64,000 nucleotides of DNA from Flavobacterium hungaricum (GCF_015182285.1 NZ_PRDM01000001.1:930001-994000), one strand, 5' to 3'. Positions 30,056-39,104 are shown, counted from the first letter of the stretch. Made by a program: numbers and translations. The notes: generated by a model from the sequence alone, not told the origin.

Positions 30056-31708
30056 ATGATTACGTCCCTTTCTATTAAAAATTATGCTTTGATTGAAAAA
30101 CTTGCGATAGATTTTTCAAAAGGTTTTTCTATAATTACAGGAGAAACAGGTGCGGGTAAATCGATTATTTTGGGAGCGATTGGCTTGGTTTTAGGAAAAA
30201 GAGCCGATTTGACTTCTCTTAAAAACAAAGAAGAAAAATGTGTAATAGAGGCACAGTTTGATATTTCTAAATATAATTTGAAAGAGTTTTTTGAAGCAAA
30301 TGATCTTGATTATGAGGATGAAACCATTATAAGAAGAGAAATTCTTCCTTCTGGAAAATCACGAGCTTTTATAAATGATAGTCCTGTAAATTTACAAGAA
30401 TTGCAAGATTTAAGTTTGTTTTTGATTGATATTCATTCGCAGCAGCAGACACAAGAGTTGTCAGATGAAAATGTGCAGTTTAAAATCATTGACGCTATAG
30501 CAGGAAATTTTGATACTATTGTAGAATATCAAAAAGAGTTAAAAGCATATAGATCAGATAAGTCTAAGTACAATGCTTTGGTTAAAAAGCAAAGCGACGC
30601 TGGAAAAGAGCAGGAGTACAATACCTTTTTGTTAAATGAATTGGTTGCTGCAAATCTTAAATCTGGCGAACAAGAAGAATTAGAGGCAGATTACGAAAAA
30701 TTAAACAATGTAGAGATTATAAAAGAATCTCTAGATAAATCTTTAGCAATTGCAAATGAAGAACAATTTGGTGTTTTTCATAATTTAATTGAAATTAAAA
30801 ATTCTATTCAAAAAATTGTATTGTTTTCACCAGAATACCAATTGCTTTTTGAGCGAATTTCAAGCCTGTCAATTGAATTTGATGATGTTTCTAAAGAGCT
30901 TCAAAACAACTCCGAAAAGTTGCTGAATGACCCTGCTCAGCTCGAGCTGACGAGTCAAAAATTACAATTGATTTACAATCTGCTCAAAAAACATCAAGCA
31001 AACACTGTTGATGATTTATTGCAGATTCAGGCTGATTTGGGTAATGCTTTATTAGCACTCGACAATATTGAAGAAGAGATTGCGGCACTTGCAGCTGAAA
31101 TTGAAAAGAAAGCAGCAACATTAGATCGTATTGCAATGCTTATCCATGAAAACAGAATAAAAGCAATTCCGGTTTTATCAAGCCAGTTGATTTCAATTTT
31201 AGAAACATTAGGAATGCCTAATGTTCGATTTAATATGGAATTGATTTCTTCTGAAAATTATCTTCAAAACGGAAAAGAAGAATTACAGTTTTTATTTTCT
31301 GCTAATAAAGGAACCGATTTTGGATTGCTGAAAAAAGTAGCTTCAGGTGGAGAAATGTCTCGTATTATGCTGGCAGTAAAGGCAATTTTGGCTAAATATT
31401 CAAAACTGCCAACTTTAATTTTTGACGAAATTGATACAGGAGTTTCAGGAGAAATCGCCATTAGAATGGGTGAAATCATGAAGGAAATGAGTAATACCAT
31501 GCAGATTTTTGCTATTACGCACTTACCTCAAATTGCAGCAAAAGGAGATTCACATTTTAGAGTTTCAAAATCAACTGTAGGAAATGATACGGTTTCAGAA
31601 TTAAAGCTATTGACTCAGGATGAAAGAGTTATAGAAATTGCGCAAATGTTATCTGGAGCAAACATCTCAGATTCGGCATTAAATCATGCAAAAGAATTAT
31701 TAAATTAA
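30056..31708 (+). CDS. recN: DNA repair protein RecN
   Basis: A 550-aa SMC-like ATPase that acts in double-strand break repair. The N-terminal ATPase half has the Walker A GETGAGKSIILGAIGLVLGK and the RRE(I)LPSGKSRAFIND segment. A long coiled coil spans about residues 165-375. The C-terminal half carries the signature VASGGEMSRIMLAVKAI, the Walker B LIFDEIDTGVSGEIA and ITHLPQIAAKGD. It lies 57 nt after porD and is the last gene of the conserved run. Confidence 0.97.
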   Translation: MITSLSIKNYALIEKLAIDFSKGFSIITGETGAGKSIILGAIGLVLGKRADLTSLKNKEEKCVIEAQFDISKYNLKEFFEANDLDYEDETIIRREILPSGKSRAFINDSPVNLQELQDLSLFLIDIHSQQQTQELSDENVQFKIIDAIAGNFDTIVEYQKELKAYRSDKSKYNALVKKQSDAGKEQEYNTFLLNELVAANLKSGEQEELEADYEKLNNVEIIKESLDKSLAIANEEQFGVFHNLIEIKNSIQKIVLFSPEYQLLFERISSLSIEFDDVSKELQNNSEKLLNDPAQLELTSQKLQLIYNLLKKHQANTVDDLLQIQADLGNALLALDNIEEEIAALAAEIEKKAATLDRIAMLIHENRIKAIPVLSSQLISILETLGMPNVRFNMELISSENYLQNGKEELQFLFSANKGTDFGLLKKVASGGEMSRIMLAVKAILAKYSKLPTLIFDEIDTGVSGEIAIRMGEIMKEMSNTMQIFAITHLPQIAAKGDSHFRVSKSTVGNDTVSELKLLTQDERVIEIAQMLSGANISDSALNHAKELLN

Positions 31709-31761
31709 ATATTTGATTTATATTTGTTGAGTTCAAACCTTGAATAGAAAACATTAAATCT

Positions 31762-32463
31762 ATGCTCAAAAAAATTACTATTTTCTTTTTTTTAAGTTTT
31801 TTCGCTTGCACTATTCAAGCACAGGAAGTTGCGGAAAATAACAGTTCTACTTCTAAAGCTGTTGAAGGAAATGGTGTTTTTTTAGTTAAAGATTTTCCAG
31901 AAGGAGTGTATAAAACGTATGAAGATTTTTTGGAAAAAAAAGGAATCTACATGGGTGATGCTATAATACGAAAAAGCGTAGCGCGTTATAAGCCAATCGA
32001 TAAATCTATTAGTGCGGATCAAGTTTATTTTGCTTGGACAAGAAATGATGTAAAACTCGACTTTTTTGCTGTTTCTTATAATGGAGTTCTATATATACAG
32101 CAAAAGTATTTTCGTAAATATTCAGTAAAAGAAGATAGAAATCAAGAAGGTGACAATGCACTATCTTATCATAGAGTTATTAATGATGGTAAGTTTTTGT
32201 ATTTGGAGGGTTCTTTTGCTAATGGATGGTCGAAAGCATTTGCTTATGGCACCGGAGGGGCAGTTGGAGGAGCGATAGGTGCAAACTTAAATAGGTTAAA
32301 AGGTGTTGTGTTTGATGTCGAGAAAAAAGAATTTAACTATATAAGAGATTGTGAAGATTTGAATCTTTTAATAGAAAAATACGGCGGAACTAAAATAGAA
32401 TGTAAAGATAAGGATGTTGATATTTTGACAGTACGTGAAAATATTCAAAAAATCATCCAATAA
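31762..32463 (+). CDS. Exported protein of unknown function
   Basis: A 233-residue protein with a signal peptide (ending TIQAQ). The mature part has no family I recognise. It contains a KDFPEGVYKTYEDFLEKKG segment near the N-terminus, a charged beta-rich middle, and a glycine-rich hydrophobic stretch YGTGGAVGGAIGANL near residues 170-185 that could insert in a membrane. It sits between recN and fabV. A -7-like TATATTTG lies at 31719-31726, so it may have its own promoter. Confidence 0.82.
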   Translation: MLKKITIFFFLSFFACTIQAQEVAENNSSTSKAVEGNGVFLVKDFPEGVYKTYEDFLEKKGIYMGDAIIRKSVARYKPIDKSISADQVYFAWTRNDVKLDFFAVSYNGVLYIQQKYFRKYSVKEDRNQEGDNALSYHRVINDGKFLYLEGSFANGWSKAFAYGTGGAVGGAIGANLNRLKGVVFDVEKKEFNYIRDCEDLNLLIEKYGGTKIECKDKDVDILTVRENIQKIIQ

Positions 32464-32510
32464 TTCTAGTTGCTTTTACAAAAACAAATTAAAATAGAAA
32501 TACAAAGAAT

Positions 32511-33701
32511 ATGATTATAGAACCTAGAATGAGAGGATTTATTTGCTTGACAGCCCATCCAGAGGGTTGCGCGCAAAATGTTAAAAATCAAATTGACTAC
32601 GTAAAATCAAAAGGACAAATCGCCGGAGCTAAAAAAGTTTTAGTTATTGGTGCTTCAACAGGTTTTGGATTAGCTTCAAGAATTACCAGCGCCTTTGGTT
32701 CAGGTGCGGCAACAATTGGAGTATTTTTTGAAAAACCACCTGTAGAAGGTAAAACGGCTTCTCCAGGCTGGTATAATTCTGCAGCTTTTGAAGTTGAAGC
32801 GAACAAAGCAGGATTGTATGCAAAAAGTATCAACGGAGATGCTTTTTCTAACGAAATAAAAAGAGAAACGCTGGATTTAATCAAAGCAGACTTAGGACAA
32901 GTAGATCTTATTATTTATAGTTTAGCTTCACCAGTACGTACCAATCCAAATACAGGAGTAACACACCGTTCTGTTCTAAAACCAATTGGACAGACATTCA
33001 CAAATAAAACAGTTGATTTTCATACAGGTAAAGTTTCAGATGTTTCAATTGCACCGGCAAATGAAGAAGACATCGAAAATACAGTTGCTGTAATGGGAGG
33101 TGAAGACTGGGCAATGTGGATCGATGCTTTAAAAAATGAAAATTTATTAGCGGAAGGAGCTACAACAGTTGCTTATTCTTATATCGGGCCGTCATTAACA
33201 GAGGCAGTTTACCGTAAAGGAACAATCGGACGCGCAAAAGATCATTTAGAAGCTACTGCATTTACAATTTCTGACAGCTTAGAATCTTTAGGAGGAAAAG
33301 CATACGTTTCTGTAAACAAAGCTTTAGTGACACAAGCAAGTTCTGCTATTCCTGTAATTCCGTTATATATCTCTCTTTTATATAAAATCATGAAAGAAGA
33401 AGGAATTCATGAAGGTTGTATCGAGCAGATTCAGCGTTTATTCGAAGATAGATTATACAATGGTTCTGAAGTTCCTGTTGATGAAAAAGGAAGAATTAGA
33501 ATTGATGACTGGGAAATGCGCGAAGATGTTCAGGCAAAAGTAGCTAAGCTTTGGTTAGAGGCAACTACAGAAACGCTTCCAGAAATTGGTGATCTTGCAG
33601 GTTACAGAAGTGATTTCTTGAATCTTTTCGGATTTGAATTTGCAGGTGTTGATTACAATGCAGATACTAATGAAGTTGTTGAGATTGAAAGTATTAAATA
33701 A
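32511..33701 (+). CDS. fabV: Trans-2-enoyl-ACP/CoA reductase (NADH) FabV
   Basis: A 396-aa enoyl reductase of the FabV/TER family, catalysing the last reduction in each round of fatty acid elongation. Diagnostic features are the N-terminal IEPRMRGFICLTAHPEGCAQNV, the NADH-binding KKVLVIGASTGFGLASRI, IIYSLASPVRTNP, and the catalytic Tyr-X8-Lys: Y234 and K243 in AVYRKGTIGRAKDHLE. The C-terminal dimer part is complete. FabV enzymes are generally resistant to triclosan (family knowledge). The gene is monocistronic and followed by a terminator. Confidence 0.97.
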   Translation: MIIEPRMRGFICLTAHPEGCAQNVKNQIDYVKSKGQIAGAKKVLVIGASTGFGLASRITSAFGSGAATIGVFFEKPPVEGKTASPGWYNSAAFEVEANKAGLYAKSINGDAFSNEIKRETLDLIKADLGQVDLIIYSLASPVRTNPNTGVTHRSVLKPIGQTFTNKTVDFHTGKVSDVSIAPANEEDIENTVAVMGGEDWAMWIDALKNENLLAEGATTVAYSYIGPSLTEAVYRKGTIGRAKDHLEATAFTISDSLESLGGKAYVSVNKALVTQASSAIPVIPLYISLLYKIMKEEGIHEGCIEQIQRLFEDRLYNGSEVPVDEKGRIRIDDWEMREDVQAKVAKLWLEATTETLPEIGDLAGYRSDFLNLFGFEFAGVDYNADTNEVVEIESIK

Positions 33702-33726
33702 ATAAAATATTCTGATTGCAGAAAGC

Positions 33727-33759
33727 AAAAACCATCAGCTAAAAGTTGATGGTTTTTTT
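33727..33759 (+). terminator. Intrinsic terminator of fabV
   Basis: A 13-bp stem with one G-T pair (33728-33740 with 33744-33756) with a 3-nt loop and a T run to 33759. Confidence 0.85.
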
Positions 33760-33779
33760 ATGAATATACGCTATCTTTG
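33746..33779 (+). promoter_or_regulatory. Possible promoter for the glycosyltransferase-coaE pair
   Basis: TATCTTTG at 33772-33779 matches the -7 consensus; a TTG at 33746-33748, inside the fabV terminator, is 23 nt upstream, at the long end of accepted spacing. Confidence 0.5.
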
Positions 33780-33828
33780 TTAAAATTTTTAGAATCTAAA
33801 AAATACACCTTAATACGCATATTCTGCT

Positions 33829-34827
33829 ATGATTTTTTCTTTAATTATACCCGTGTATAATCGCCCGGATGAAGTAGATGAACTTTTGGAAAGTTTATCG
33901 AAGTCGGATTATAATGAAGCATTTGAAATTGTTCTTGTTGAAGACGGATCTTCTGTTCCCTGCCGGGATGTTGTAATGAATTACCAAGGAAAACTCAATA
34001 TTTCGTATTATTTTAAAGAAAATTCGGGTCCTGGAGATTCAAGAAATTTCGGGATGCAGCGAGCGAGAGGTGATTATTTTATCATATTTGATTCAGATTG
34101 CATCATTCCTTCCAATTATCTCACAGAAGTAAGAAAGGCATTGGATGAAAAATATGTAGATTGTTTTGGAGGGCCTGACAAAGCTCTGGATAGTTTTTCT
34201 AATGTTCAAAAGGCTATAAATTTTGCAATGACCTCGTTTTTGACAACGGGAGGTATTAGAGGTGGTTCTGAAAAAATAAATAAGTTTCAGCCTCGCAGTT
34301 TTAATATGGGAATTTCTAAAAAGGCTTTTGAGGCTTCAAAAGGATTTGGAAATATACATCCAGGAGAAGATCCGGACTTATCTATACGTTTATGGAACCT
34401 TGGTTTTGAAACTCGTTTGTTTTCTAAAGCTTTTGTGTATCATAAAAGAAGAATTGACTGGGAAAAATTTTCTATTCAAGTCAATAAATTTGGGATCGCT
34501 CGTCCGATTTTAAATAGTTGGTACCCAGAACATAATAAGATTACTTTTTTCTTTCCGACCTTGTTTATCTTAGGTCTATTATTAGCTTTTTTATTGTTAA
34601 TTTTAAATATTGATATTTTATTACAATTATATTTCGTATATTTCGTTATAATTTTTCTTACAGCGAGTATTCAGAATAAAAGTATTAAAATTGGATATCT
34701 CTCTTTGATAGCAGTTTGGAAACAATTCTATGGTTACGGAACGGGTTTTTTGATATCATATATAAAAATCATTTTGTTGAAGAAAAAACCACAAGAGGCT
34801 TTTCCTAAAATGTTTTTTAAAATATAG
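33829..34827 (+). CDS. Family 2 glycosyltransferase, membrane anchored
   Basis: A 332-aa GT-A fold glycosyltransferase. The N-terminal catalytic domain has FSLIIPVYNRPDEVDELL, VLVEDGSS, GPGDSRNFGMQRARGDYFIIFDSD (with DxD-like DSD) and PGEDPDLSIRLW (acceptor-site ED motif). The C-terminal part has two hydrophobic segments (about residues 235-285) and a basic tail, so the enzyme is anchored at the inner membrane. Donor and acceptor are not predictable; polysaccharide or glycolipid synthesis is likely. It precedes coaE by a single nucleotide. Confidence 0.92.
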   Translation: MIFSLIIPVYNRPDEVDELLESLSKSDYNEAFEIVLVEDGSSVPCRDVVMNYQGKLNISYYFKENSGPGDSRNFGMQRARGDYFIIFDSDCIIPSNYLTEVRKALDEKYVDCFGGPDKALDSFSNVQKAINFAMTSFLTTGGIRGGSEKINKFQPRSFNMGISKKAFEASKGFGNIHPGEDPDLSIRLWNLGFETRLFSKAFVYHKRRIDWEKFSIQVNKFGIARPILNSWYPEHNKITFFFPTLFILGLLLAFLLLILNIDILLQLYFVYFVIIFLTASIQNKSIKIGYLSLIAVWKQFYGYGTGFLISYIKIILLKKKPQEAFPKMFFKI

Positions 34828-34828
34828 C

Positions 34829-35425
34829 ATGACAAAAGTTATTGGTTTGACGGGCGGAATTGGAAGTGGTAAAACCACTATAGCATCCTATTTTAGAGAA
34901 TTAGGCGTTCCGGTTTATATAGCAGACGATGGTGGAAAGAATGTGATGCAGACAGAGGAAGTTACCGATCAGATCAAAACAATTTTTGGTACCGGCATTT
35001 TTGATAATAATGTTCTAAATCGAGGAAAATTAGCGGACATTGTTTTTAATGACAAAGACGAACTTGAAAAGCTCAATGCTATTGTTCATCCCGCTGTTAA
35101 AAAAGATTTTGAAAAATGGCTGGAACAGCATAAAAACTTTGATTACGTCGTTTACGAAGCGGCAATTTTGTTTGAAAGCGGCCGTTATAAAGAATGTGAT
35201 GTTGTGATTACAGTAACTGCGCCAGAAGAAGTAAGAATCGAAAGAGTAATGAAGCGTGACAGCAATACAAAAGAACAGGTTTTGAATCGAATGAAAATGC
35301 AGTGGAATGACGAAAAACGAATTTCTAAGAGCAATTTCGTGATTAATAACAATAATCTTAAAATTGCTAAAGAAGAAGTTGTTGAAATTCTTAAAATTTT
35401 GAATATAAAACAAAATCGGTCTTAA
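34829..35425 (+). CDS. coaE: Dephospho-CoA kinase
   Basis: A 198-aa P-loop kinase that phosphorylates dephospho-CoA in the final step of coenzyme A synthesis. Motifs: Walker A LTGGIGSGKTTIASYF, the substrate-binding VYIADDGGKNVM, AIVHPAVKKDFEKWL, the VYEAAILFESG core and the lid MKRDSNTKEQVLNRM with basic residues. It starts 1 nt after the glycosyltransferase stop codon and is probably translationally coupled to it. Confidence 0.96.
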   Translation: MTKVIGLTGGIGSGKTTIASYFRELGVPVYIADDGGKNVMQTEEVTDQIKTIFGTGIFDNNVLNRGKLADIVFNDKDELEKLNAIVHPAVKKDFEKWLEQHKNFDYVVYEAAILFESGRYKECDVVITVTAPEEVRIERVMKRDSNTKEQVLNRMKMQWNDEKRISKSNFVINNNNLKIAKEEVVEILKILNIKQNRS

Positions 35426-35484
35426 ATGTTAATATTTGGTTAATGTATTATTTAGTATATTGTTAAAATATTAATTTTGTTTCG

Positions 35485-37068
35485 ATGAATAAATTATTTT
35501 TTAGAATACTTGTTTTATTGATGAGTTTGTCCTTAATCGGGATTATTCTGGTTCAAGTATTTTGGTTCAATTCTTCATTTAAGAATAATGAAGAGCAATT
35601 TAAATACCACGTCACTCAAGTAATTGGGAATGTTGCAGATAAACTGGAGCAACAAGAAGAGTACAGTTTCTACGACAAATACAATCGCATTAAAGATAGT
35701 ACAGGCAAAATTCCAAAGAAAGAAGATTTACTTCAAGTGTTTTACGTACAGCGAAATACAAAAACAAACAAGACAATTGTATATTCGAGCACTTTGACAT
35801 CTGAGGATTATGACATCAGCGGTTCTCTTTTTAATAAAAAATTCAGCAGTGAACGTTTTAAAAACTTTAGTGCAAAAAGAGTAACTGAAGTTTACAATAA
35901 CAGCGGCATTGATAATAATAACTTAGGACAAAGTATTATTCCGGATCTTACAATTGAAAAATCAGGGAGTTTAGATATCTTAAACAAAGTACAACAGCAG
36001 ATACAGTATAAAGATATTGCTTCGTTAACACCGATTGAAGGCAGGGTAACAAAAGATAAACTTTATAAGCTGTTAAAAAAGGAACTTGAAGAATATGGCG
36101 TTAAGACAAAATTCGAGTTTGGAATTTACAGTAACCGCGTTCCGACAAAAATAAAATCGGACGGATTTCATTACGATAAAGAGGCGACATACAATATCCC
36201 GATTTATACCGATAATGAAGGAAACAGCAGATACGAGTTGTCTGTTACTTTTCCGCACAAAAAGAAATTTTTACTGTCAGAATTATTGAGCATTACGATT
36301 TTATCAATAGTTTTTACTTTAATTATAATTGTTGCATACACAAGTGCTTTAAATCAGTTACTGCGTCAAAAACATATTTCTGAAATCAAAACTGATTTTA
36401 TAAATAATATGACGCATGAGTTTAAGACACCTATTGCAACCATAAATTTAGCGCTCGACGCTATTAGGAATCCAAGAATTATAGAAGATAAAGAAAAAGT
36501 ATATCGTTATCTTCAAATGATTCGGGACGAGAATAAAAGAATGCATGCGCAGGTTGAAAACGTTTTGCGAATATCCAAACTTGAGAAAAGAGAATTGGAT
36601 ATTACTAAAGAACCAACTGTAATTCATGATATTATTGACGATGCGATCGAGCATGTTAATCTTATTTTAGAAGACAGAAAAGGTACTGTTGTAAAACATT
36701 ACAATGCCACAAGAACAACCAGCTTAATAAACGAAGTTCATTTTACTAACGTTTTGGTTAATATTTTAGAAAATGCAATAAAATATTCTCCAGATACACC
36801 AGAAATTGAAATCTTTACAGAAAATGTAAAAGATATGATTTTAATTAAAGTTAGAGATCATGGATTGGGTATGAGTAAAATAGCTCAAAAAAGAGTTTTT
36901 GAGAAGTTTTACAGAGAACATACAGGTGATCTTCATAATGTAAAAGGTCATGGTTTAGGGCTTGCATATGTAAAGAGAATTGTAGAAGACCACAATGGTC
37001 AAGTATATGTAGAAAGCGAGAAAGGAAAGGGTAGCACCTTTATAATAAAAATACCATTAATAAATTAA
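35485..37068 (+). CDS. Sensor histidine kinase (RprX-like)
   Basis: A 527-aa membrane histidine kinase. One membrane segment at about residues 7-28, a 230-residue periplasmic sensor region, and a second membrane segment at about 265-290 are followed by the kinase core. This has the H box DFINNMTHEFKTPIATINLA with phospho-acceptor H311, the N box LVNILENAIKYS, and the G boxes KVRDHGLGMSK and GHGLGLAYVKRIVEDHNG. The layout resembles RprX of Bacteroides, a sensor with a large periplasmic loop paired with RprY (family recollection). TAATTTTG at 35472-35479 ends 5 nt before the ATG, so the message could be nearly leaderless. The response regulator gene follows after 3 nt. Confidence 0.94.
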   Translation: MNKLFFRILVLLMSLSLIGIILVQVFWFNSSFKNNEEQFKYHVTQVIGNVADKLEQQEEYSFYDKYNRIKDSTGKIPKKEDLLQVFYVQRNTKTNKTIVYSSTLTSEDYDISGSLFNKKFSSERFKNFSAKRVTEVYNNSGIDNNNLGQSIIPDLTIEKSGSLDILNKVQQQIQYKDIASLTPIEGRVTKDKLYKLLKKELEEYGVKTKFEFGIYSNRVPTKIKSDGFHYDKEATYNIPIYTDNEGNSRYELSVTFPHKKKFLLSELLSITILSIVFTLIIIVAYTSALNQLLRQKHISEIKTDFINNMTHEFKTPIATINLALDAIRNPRIIEDKEKVYRYLQMIRDENKRMHAQVENVLRISKLEKRELDITKEPTVIHDIIDDAIEHVNLILEDRKGTVVKHYNATRTTSLINEVHFTNVLVNILENAIKYSPDTPEIEIFTENVKDMILIKVRDHGLGMSKIAQKRVFEKFYREHTGDLHNVKGHGLGLAYVKRIVEDHNGQVYVESEKGKGSTFIIKIPLIN

Positions 37069-37071
37069 AAT

Positions 37072-37788
37072 ATGGAAAATACTAACAAAAGAATACTTTT
37101 AGTAGAAGATGACCTGAATTTTGGGGCAGTTCTTAAAGATTATCTAATGTTAAATGACTTTGAAGTTACTTTAGCTAAAAACGGTATGGAAGGTTTTGAG
37201 AAATTCAAGAAAGATGTATATGACTTATGTATTCTTGATGTAATGATGCCTTATAAAGATGGTTATACTTTAGCCAAAGAGATTAGAGAGAAAAATAGCG
37301 AAGTGCCAATTATCTTTTTAACTGCAAAGTCGATGAAAGAAGATGTATTAAAAGGATATAAAGCAGGTGCTGATGATTATTTGAATAAGCCTTTTGATTC
37401 TGAAGTACTTTTGATGAAAATTAAAGCAATCATTCAAAGAAAATCTGCTGATACAAAAGCAGAACAAGTACAGTTTGAATTCAATATTGGAAAATTCCAC
37501 TTAAATTCAAAATTAAGATTCTTGACTTTCCAAGATGAAGAACCAATCAAATTGTCTCCAAAAGAGAACGAATTGCTTAAAATGCTTATTCTTCATGAAA
37601 ATGATTTAATGCCGAGAGAATTAGCTTTAACAAAAATCTGGAGAGACGACAATTACTTTACTTCAAGAAGTATGGACGTTTACATTGCTAAACTAAGAAA
37701 ATACCTAAAATCTGATGAAGACGTAGAAATTCTAAATATTCACGGAGAAGGTTTCAGATTGGTTGTTAAAAGCAAAGTAACTGAATAA
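37072..37788 (+). CDS. OmpR-family response regulator (RprY-like)
   Basis: A 238-aa regulator, partner of the kinase encoded 3 nt upstream. Receiver domain: acidic pair in LLVEDDLNFG, phospho-acceptor D56 in LCILDVMMPYKDG, T in FLTAKS and K in YLNKPFD. The C-terminal winged-helix domain (about 140-236) has LSPKENELLKMLILH and the recognition helix in RSMDVYIAKLRKYL. It resembles RprY of Bacteroidetes, a regulator tied to stress and metal or redox homeostasis in some species; targets here are unknown. A strong terminator follows. Confidence 0.95.
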   Translation: MENTNKRILLVEDDLNFGAVLKDYLMLNDFEVTLAKNGMEGFEKFKKDVYDLCILDVMMPYKDGYTLAKEIREKNSEVPIIFLTAKSMKEDVLKGYKAGADDYLNKPFDSEVLLMKIKAIIQRKSADTKAEQVQFEFNIGKFHLNSKLRFLTFQDEEPIKLSPKENELLKMLILHENDLMPRELALTKIWRDDNYFTSRSMDVYIAKLRKYLKSDEDVEILNIHGEGFRLVVKSKVTE

Positions 37789-37810
37789 AGAAAACCACCT
37801 AGAAAAATAC

Positions 37811-37838
37811 AAGCCCTGAGAAATCAGGGCTTTTTTTT
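37811..37838 (+). terminator. Intrinsic terminator of the RprXY-like operon
   Basis: A 9-bp GC-rich stem, AAGCCCTGA with TCAGGGCTT (37811-37819 and 37824-37832), closed by a GAAA tetraloop and followed by eight T. Confidence 0.93.
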
Positions 37839-38007
37839 ATAATTAAATTTAACCGCAAAGCTTGATTTTTTTTTAGTGGGAAAAACACAGAGAAGGCAAA
37901 GAGAAGTTCAAAATTTTGTTGCTTTGTGACTTGTTGCATATAAATTTATCTAAAAAGAATCTCAAAATATTTTTGTTAAGTTTTTGATTTTTAATTGTAT
38001 ATGTTTT

Positions 38008-38036
38008 TTGTAATGATTTTTCTTAAAATAAATTTG
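38008..38036 (+). promoter_or_regulatory. Bacteroidetes-type promoter of a small transcribed unit
   Basis: TTTTTTG ending at 38010, 18 nt, then TAAATTTG at 38029-38036: a near-perfect consensus match. It lies between two terminators and drives only the small unit below. Confidence 0.72.
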
Positions 38037-38106
38037 GAAAATCAAAAAACAATTACGAATCTTTGCAAACGAAAAAATAATAATAACCCTTTAAAACGAA
38101 GAAAAA

Positions 38107-38190
38107 ATGTTTGTACTTACATTGACATCTCAGAGCTTTACACCAAACGGATTTGGTGAGGCAATTCTTCGTGGCTTATTTCAATCTTAG
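38107..38190 (+). CDS. Possible 27-residue small protein or the coding part of a small RNA
   Basis: ATG 38107 follows the spacer ACGAAGAAAAA, a typical flavobacterial start context, and opens 27 codons (starts MFVLTLTSQSF, ends RGLFQS). Within the ORF an RNA hairpin CACCAAA-CGGA-TTTGGTG can form. The ORF lies between a near-consensus promoter (38008-38036) and an intrinsic terminator (38211-38247), so a discrete transcript of about 200 nt is likely. Whether the product is a peptide or an RNA cannot be decided here. No family was recognised. The RtcB-PrfH operon begins 164 nt downstream, behind the terminator. Confidence 0.45.
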   Translation: MFVLTLTSQSFTPNGFGEAILRGLFQS

Positions 38191-38210
38191 AAATATATTT
38201 TTAGATATAT

Positions 38211-38247
38211 AAAAAAGCCCGAAGACATTTAGTTTCGGGCTTTTTTT
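38211..38247 (+). terminator. Intrinsic terminator of the small transcribed unit
   Basis: AAAAAAGCCCGAA pairs with TTCGGGCTTTTTT across a short loop; GC-rich core and seven T at the end. Confidence 0.92.
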
Positions 38248-38273
38248 ATTCTAGACACTTCAAAACTTTCCCG

Positions 38274-38328
38274 AAAATCGATTTTTAGTATTTATCCTTT
38301 TGGATAAAATGTTAAGCCTATTTGGCTT
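38274..38328 (+). promoter_or_regulatory. Three adjacent inverted repeats before the RtcB-PrfH operon
   Basis: AAAATCGATTTT (38274-38285, palindrome), TTTATCC-TTTT-GGATAAA (38291-38308) and AAGCC-TATTT-GGCTT (38314-38328) lie end to end 26-80 nt before the first gene. They could be operator sites or leader-RNA hairpins. No clear TAnnTTTG promoter is visible here, so the promoter may be atypical. Confidence 0.45.
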
Positions 38329-38354
38329 GTAATTTAATACGCGATAATTTTTTA

Positions 38355-39101
38355 ATGAAAAATTATACGATAGACGAGTATGTGTTATGTACTCGTTTTA
38401 AAAGTAAAAGAAGAAAGAAAAGATTAGTAAAAAAAGATTTTGAAAAACAATTAATTCAGCTCGATAAGCTTGAAAAAAAGCTCTGGAAAGAACGTAATAA
38501 TCTGCCGTGGATCCCACTTGAAGAGCCTTATCAAAAAGGCTGGCAGCGTAATTTTAAACTACGTGAGGACGTCGCAAGATCAAGTGAAGGCGAATTTTAT
38601 AATACGCTGTTGGAAAAGATAAATACATGGCAGTTTTCTTCAGAAAAAACTTTTAAAAAGAAGAAGAGTAAAAGAAGGAAAAATGCTTCTTCTGAACAAA
38701 TTCAGAGACTTAAAGAATTTACTGAGGGTGAGTGGAGCAGTCCAAAATTGGAATTGTCAGATAGAGAAAAGGTTCATTTTAGCAGACAGGAACGCTGGAG
38801 CAAAACTTTTCAGAGATATAGAATTCATTACGTGTTTAATGAGTCTTGGCGTTATGTACTTCACGTTAAACCGTACATGATTACGCATCAAAAAATGCTG
38901 GATTCTGATTTGGAAAGCCAAATTAAGCTGATCGAAAATTATATTTCAAATTATAATCTTCAAAATAAGATAAACAAATTAGTAAAGGGCCATTCTTATA
39001 ATTGGAATTACTATCGTAAAGGAAATCCAAAAGAGACGAGCCCAATAAAAAATAAAAGTCTGCCAGTATTGTATGGGCAATATGTAGACGAAATGATATA
39101 A
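38355..39101 (+). CDS. Basic protein of unknown function in the RtcB-PrfH operon
   Basis: A 248-residue soluble, strongly basic protein, not recognised. ATG 38355 (MKNYTIDEYV) was preferred to an in-frame TTG at 38322. It has a Lys/Arg-rich N-terminal part (FKSKRRKKRLVKKDF), a coiled-coil-like segment, a conserved-looking WIPLEEPYQKGWQRNFKLR stretch and a second basic cluster (KKKKSKRRKN, about residues 105-115). The richness in basic and aromatic residues suggests RNA binding (inference). The gene is first in a tight operon and ends 3 nt before rtcB, so it probably works with the ligase, for example in recognising the damaged RNA. Confidence 0.85.
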   Translation: MKNYTIDEYVLCTRFKSKRRKKRLVKKDFEKQLIQLDKLEKKLWKERNNLPWIPLEEPYQKGWQRNFKLREDVARSSEGEFYNTLLEKINTWQFSSEKTFKKKKSKRRKNASSEQIQRLKEFTEGEWSSPKLELSDREKVHFSRQERWSKTFQRYRIHYVFNESWRYVLHVKPYMITHQKMLDSDLESQIKLIENYISNYNLQNKINKLVKGHSYNWNYYRKGNPKETSPIKNKSLPVLYGQYVDEMI

Positions 39102-39104
39102 ATC

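Noticed and set aside
35030..35413. 127-codon antisense ORF over coaE
   Set aside because: Lies wholly within coaE on the opposite strand and has Phe/Asn-rich shadow composition.
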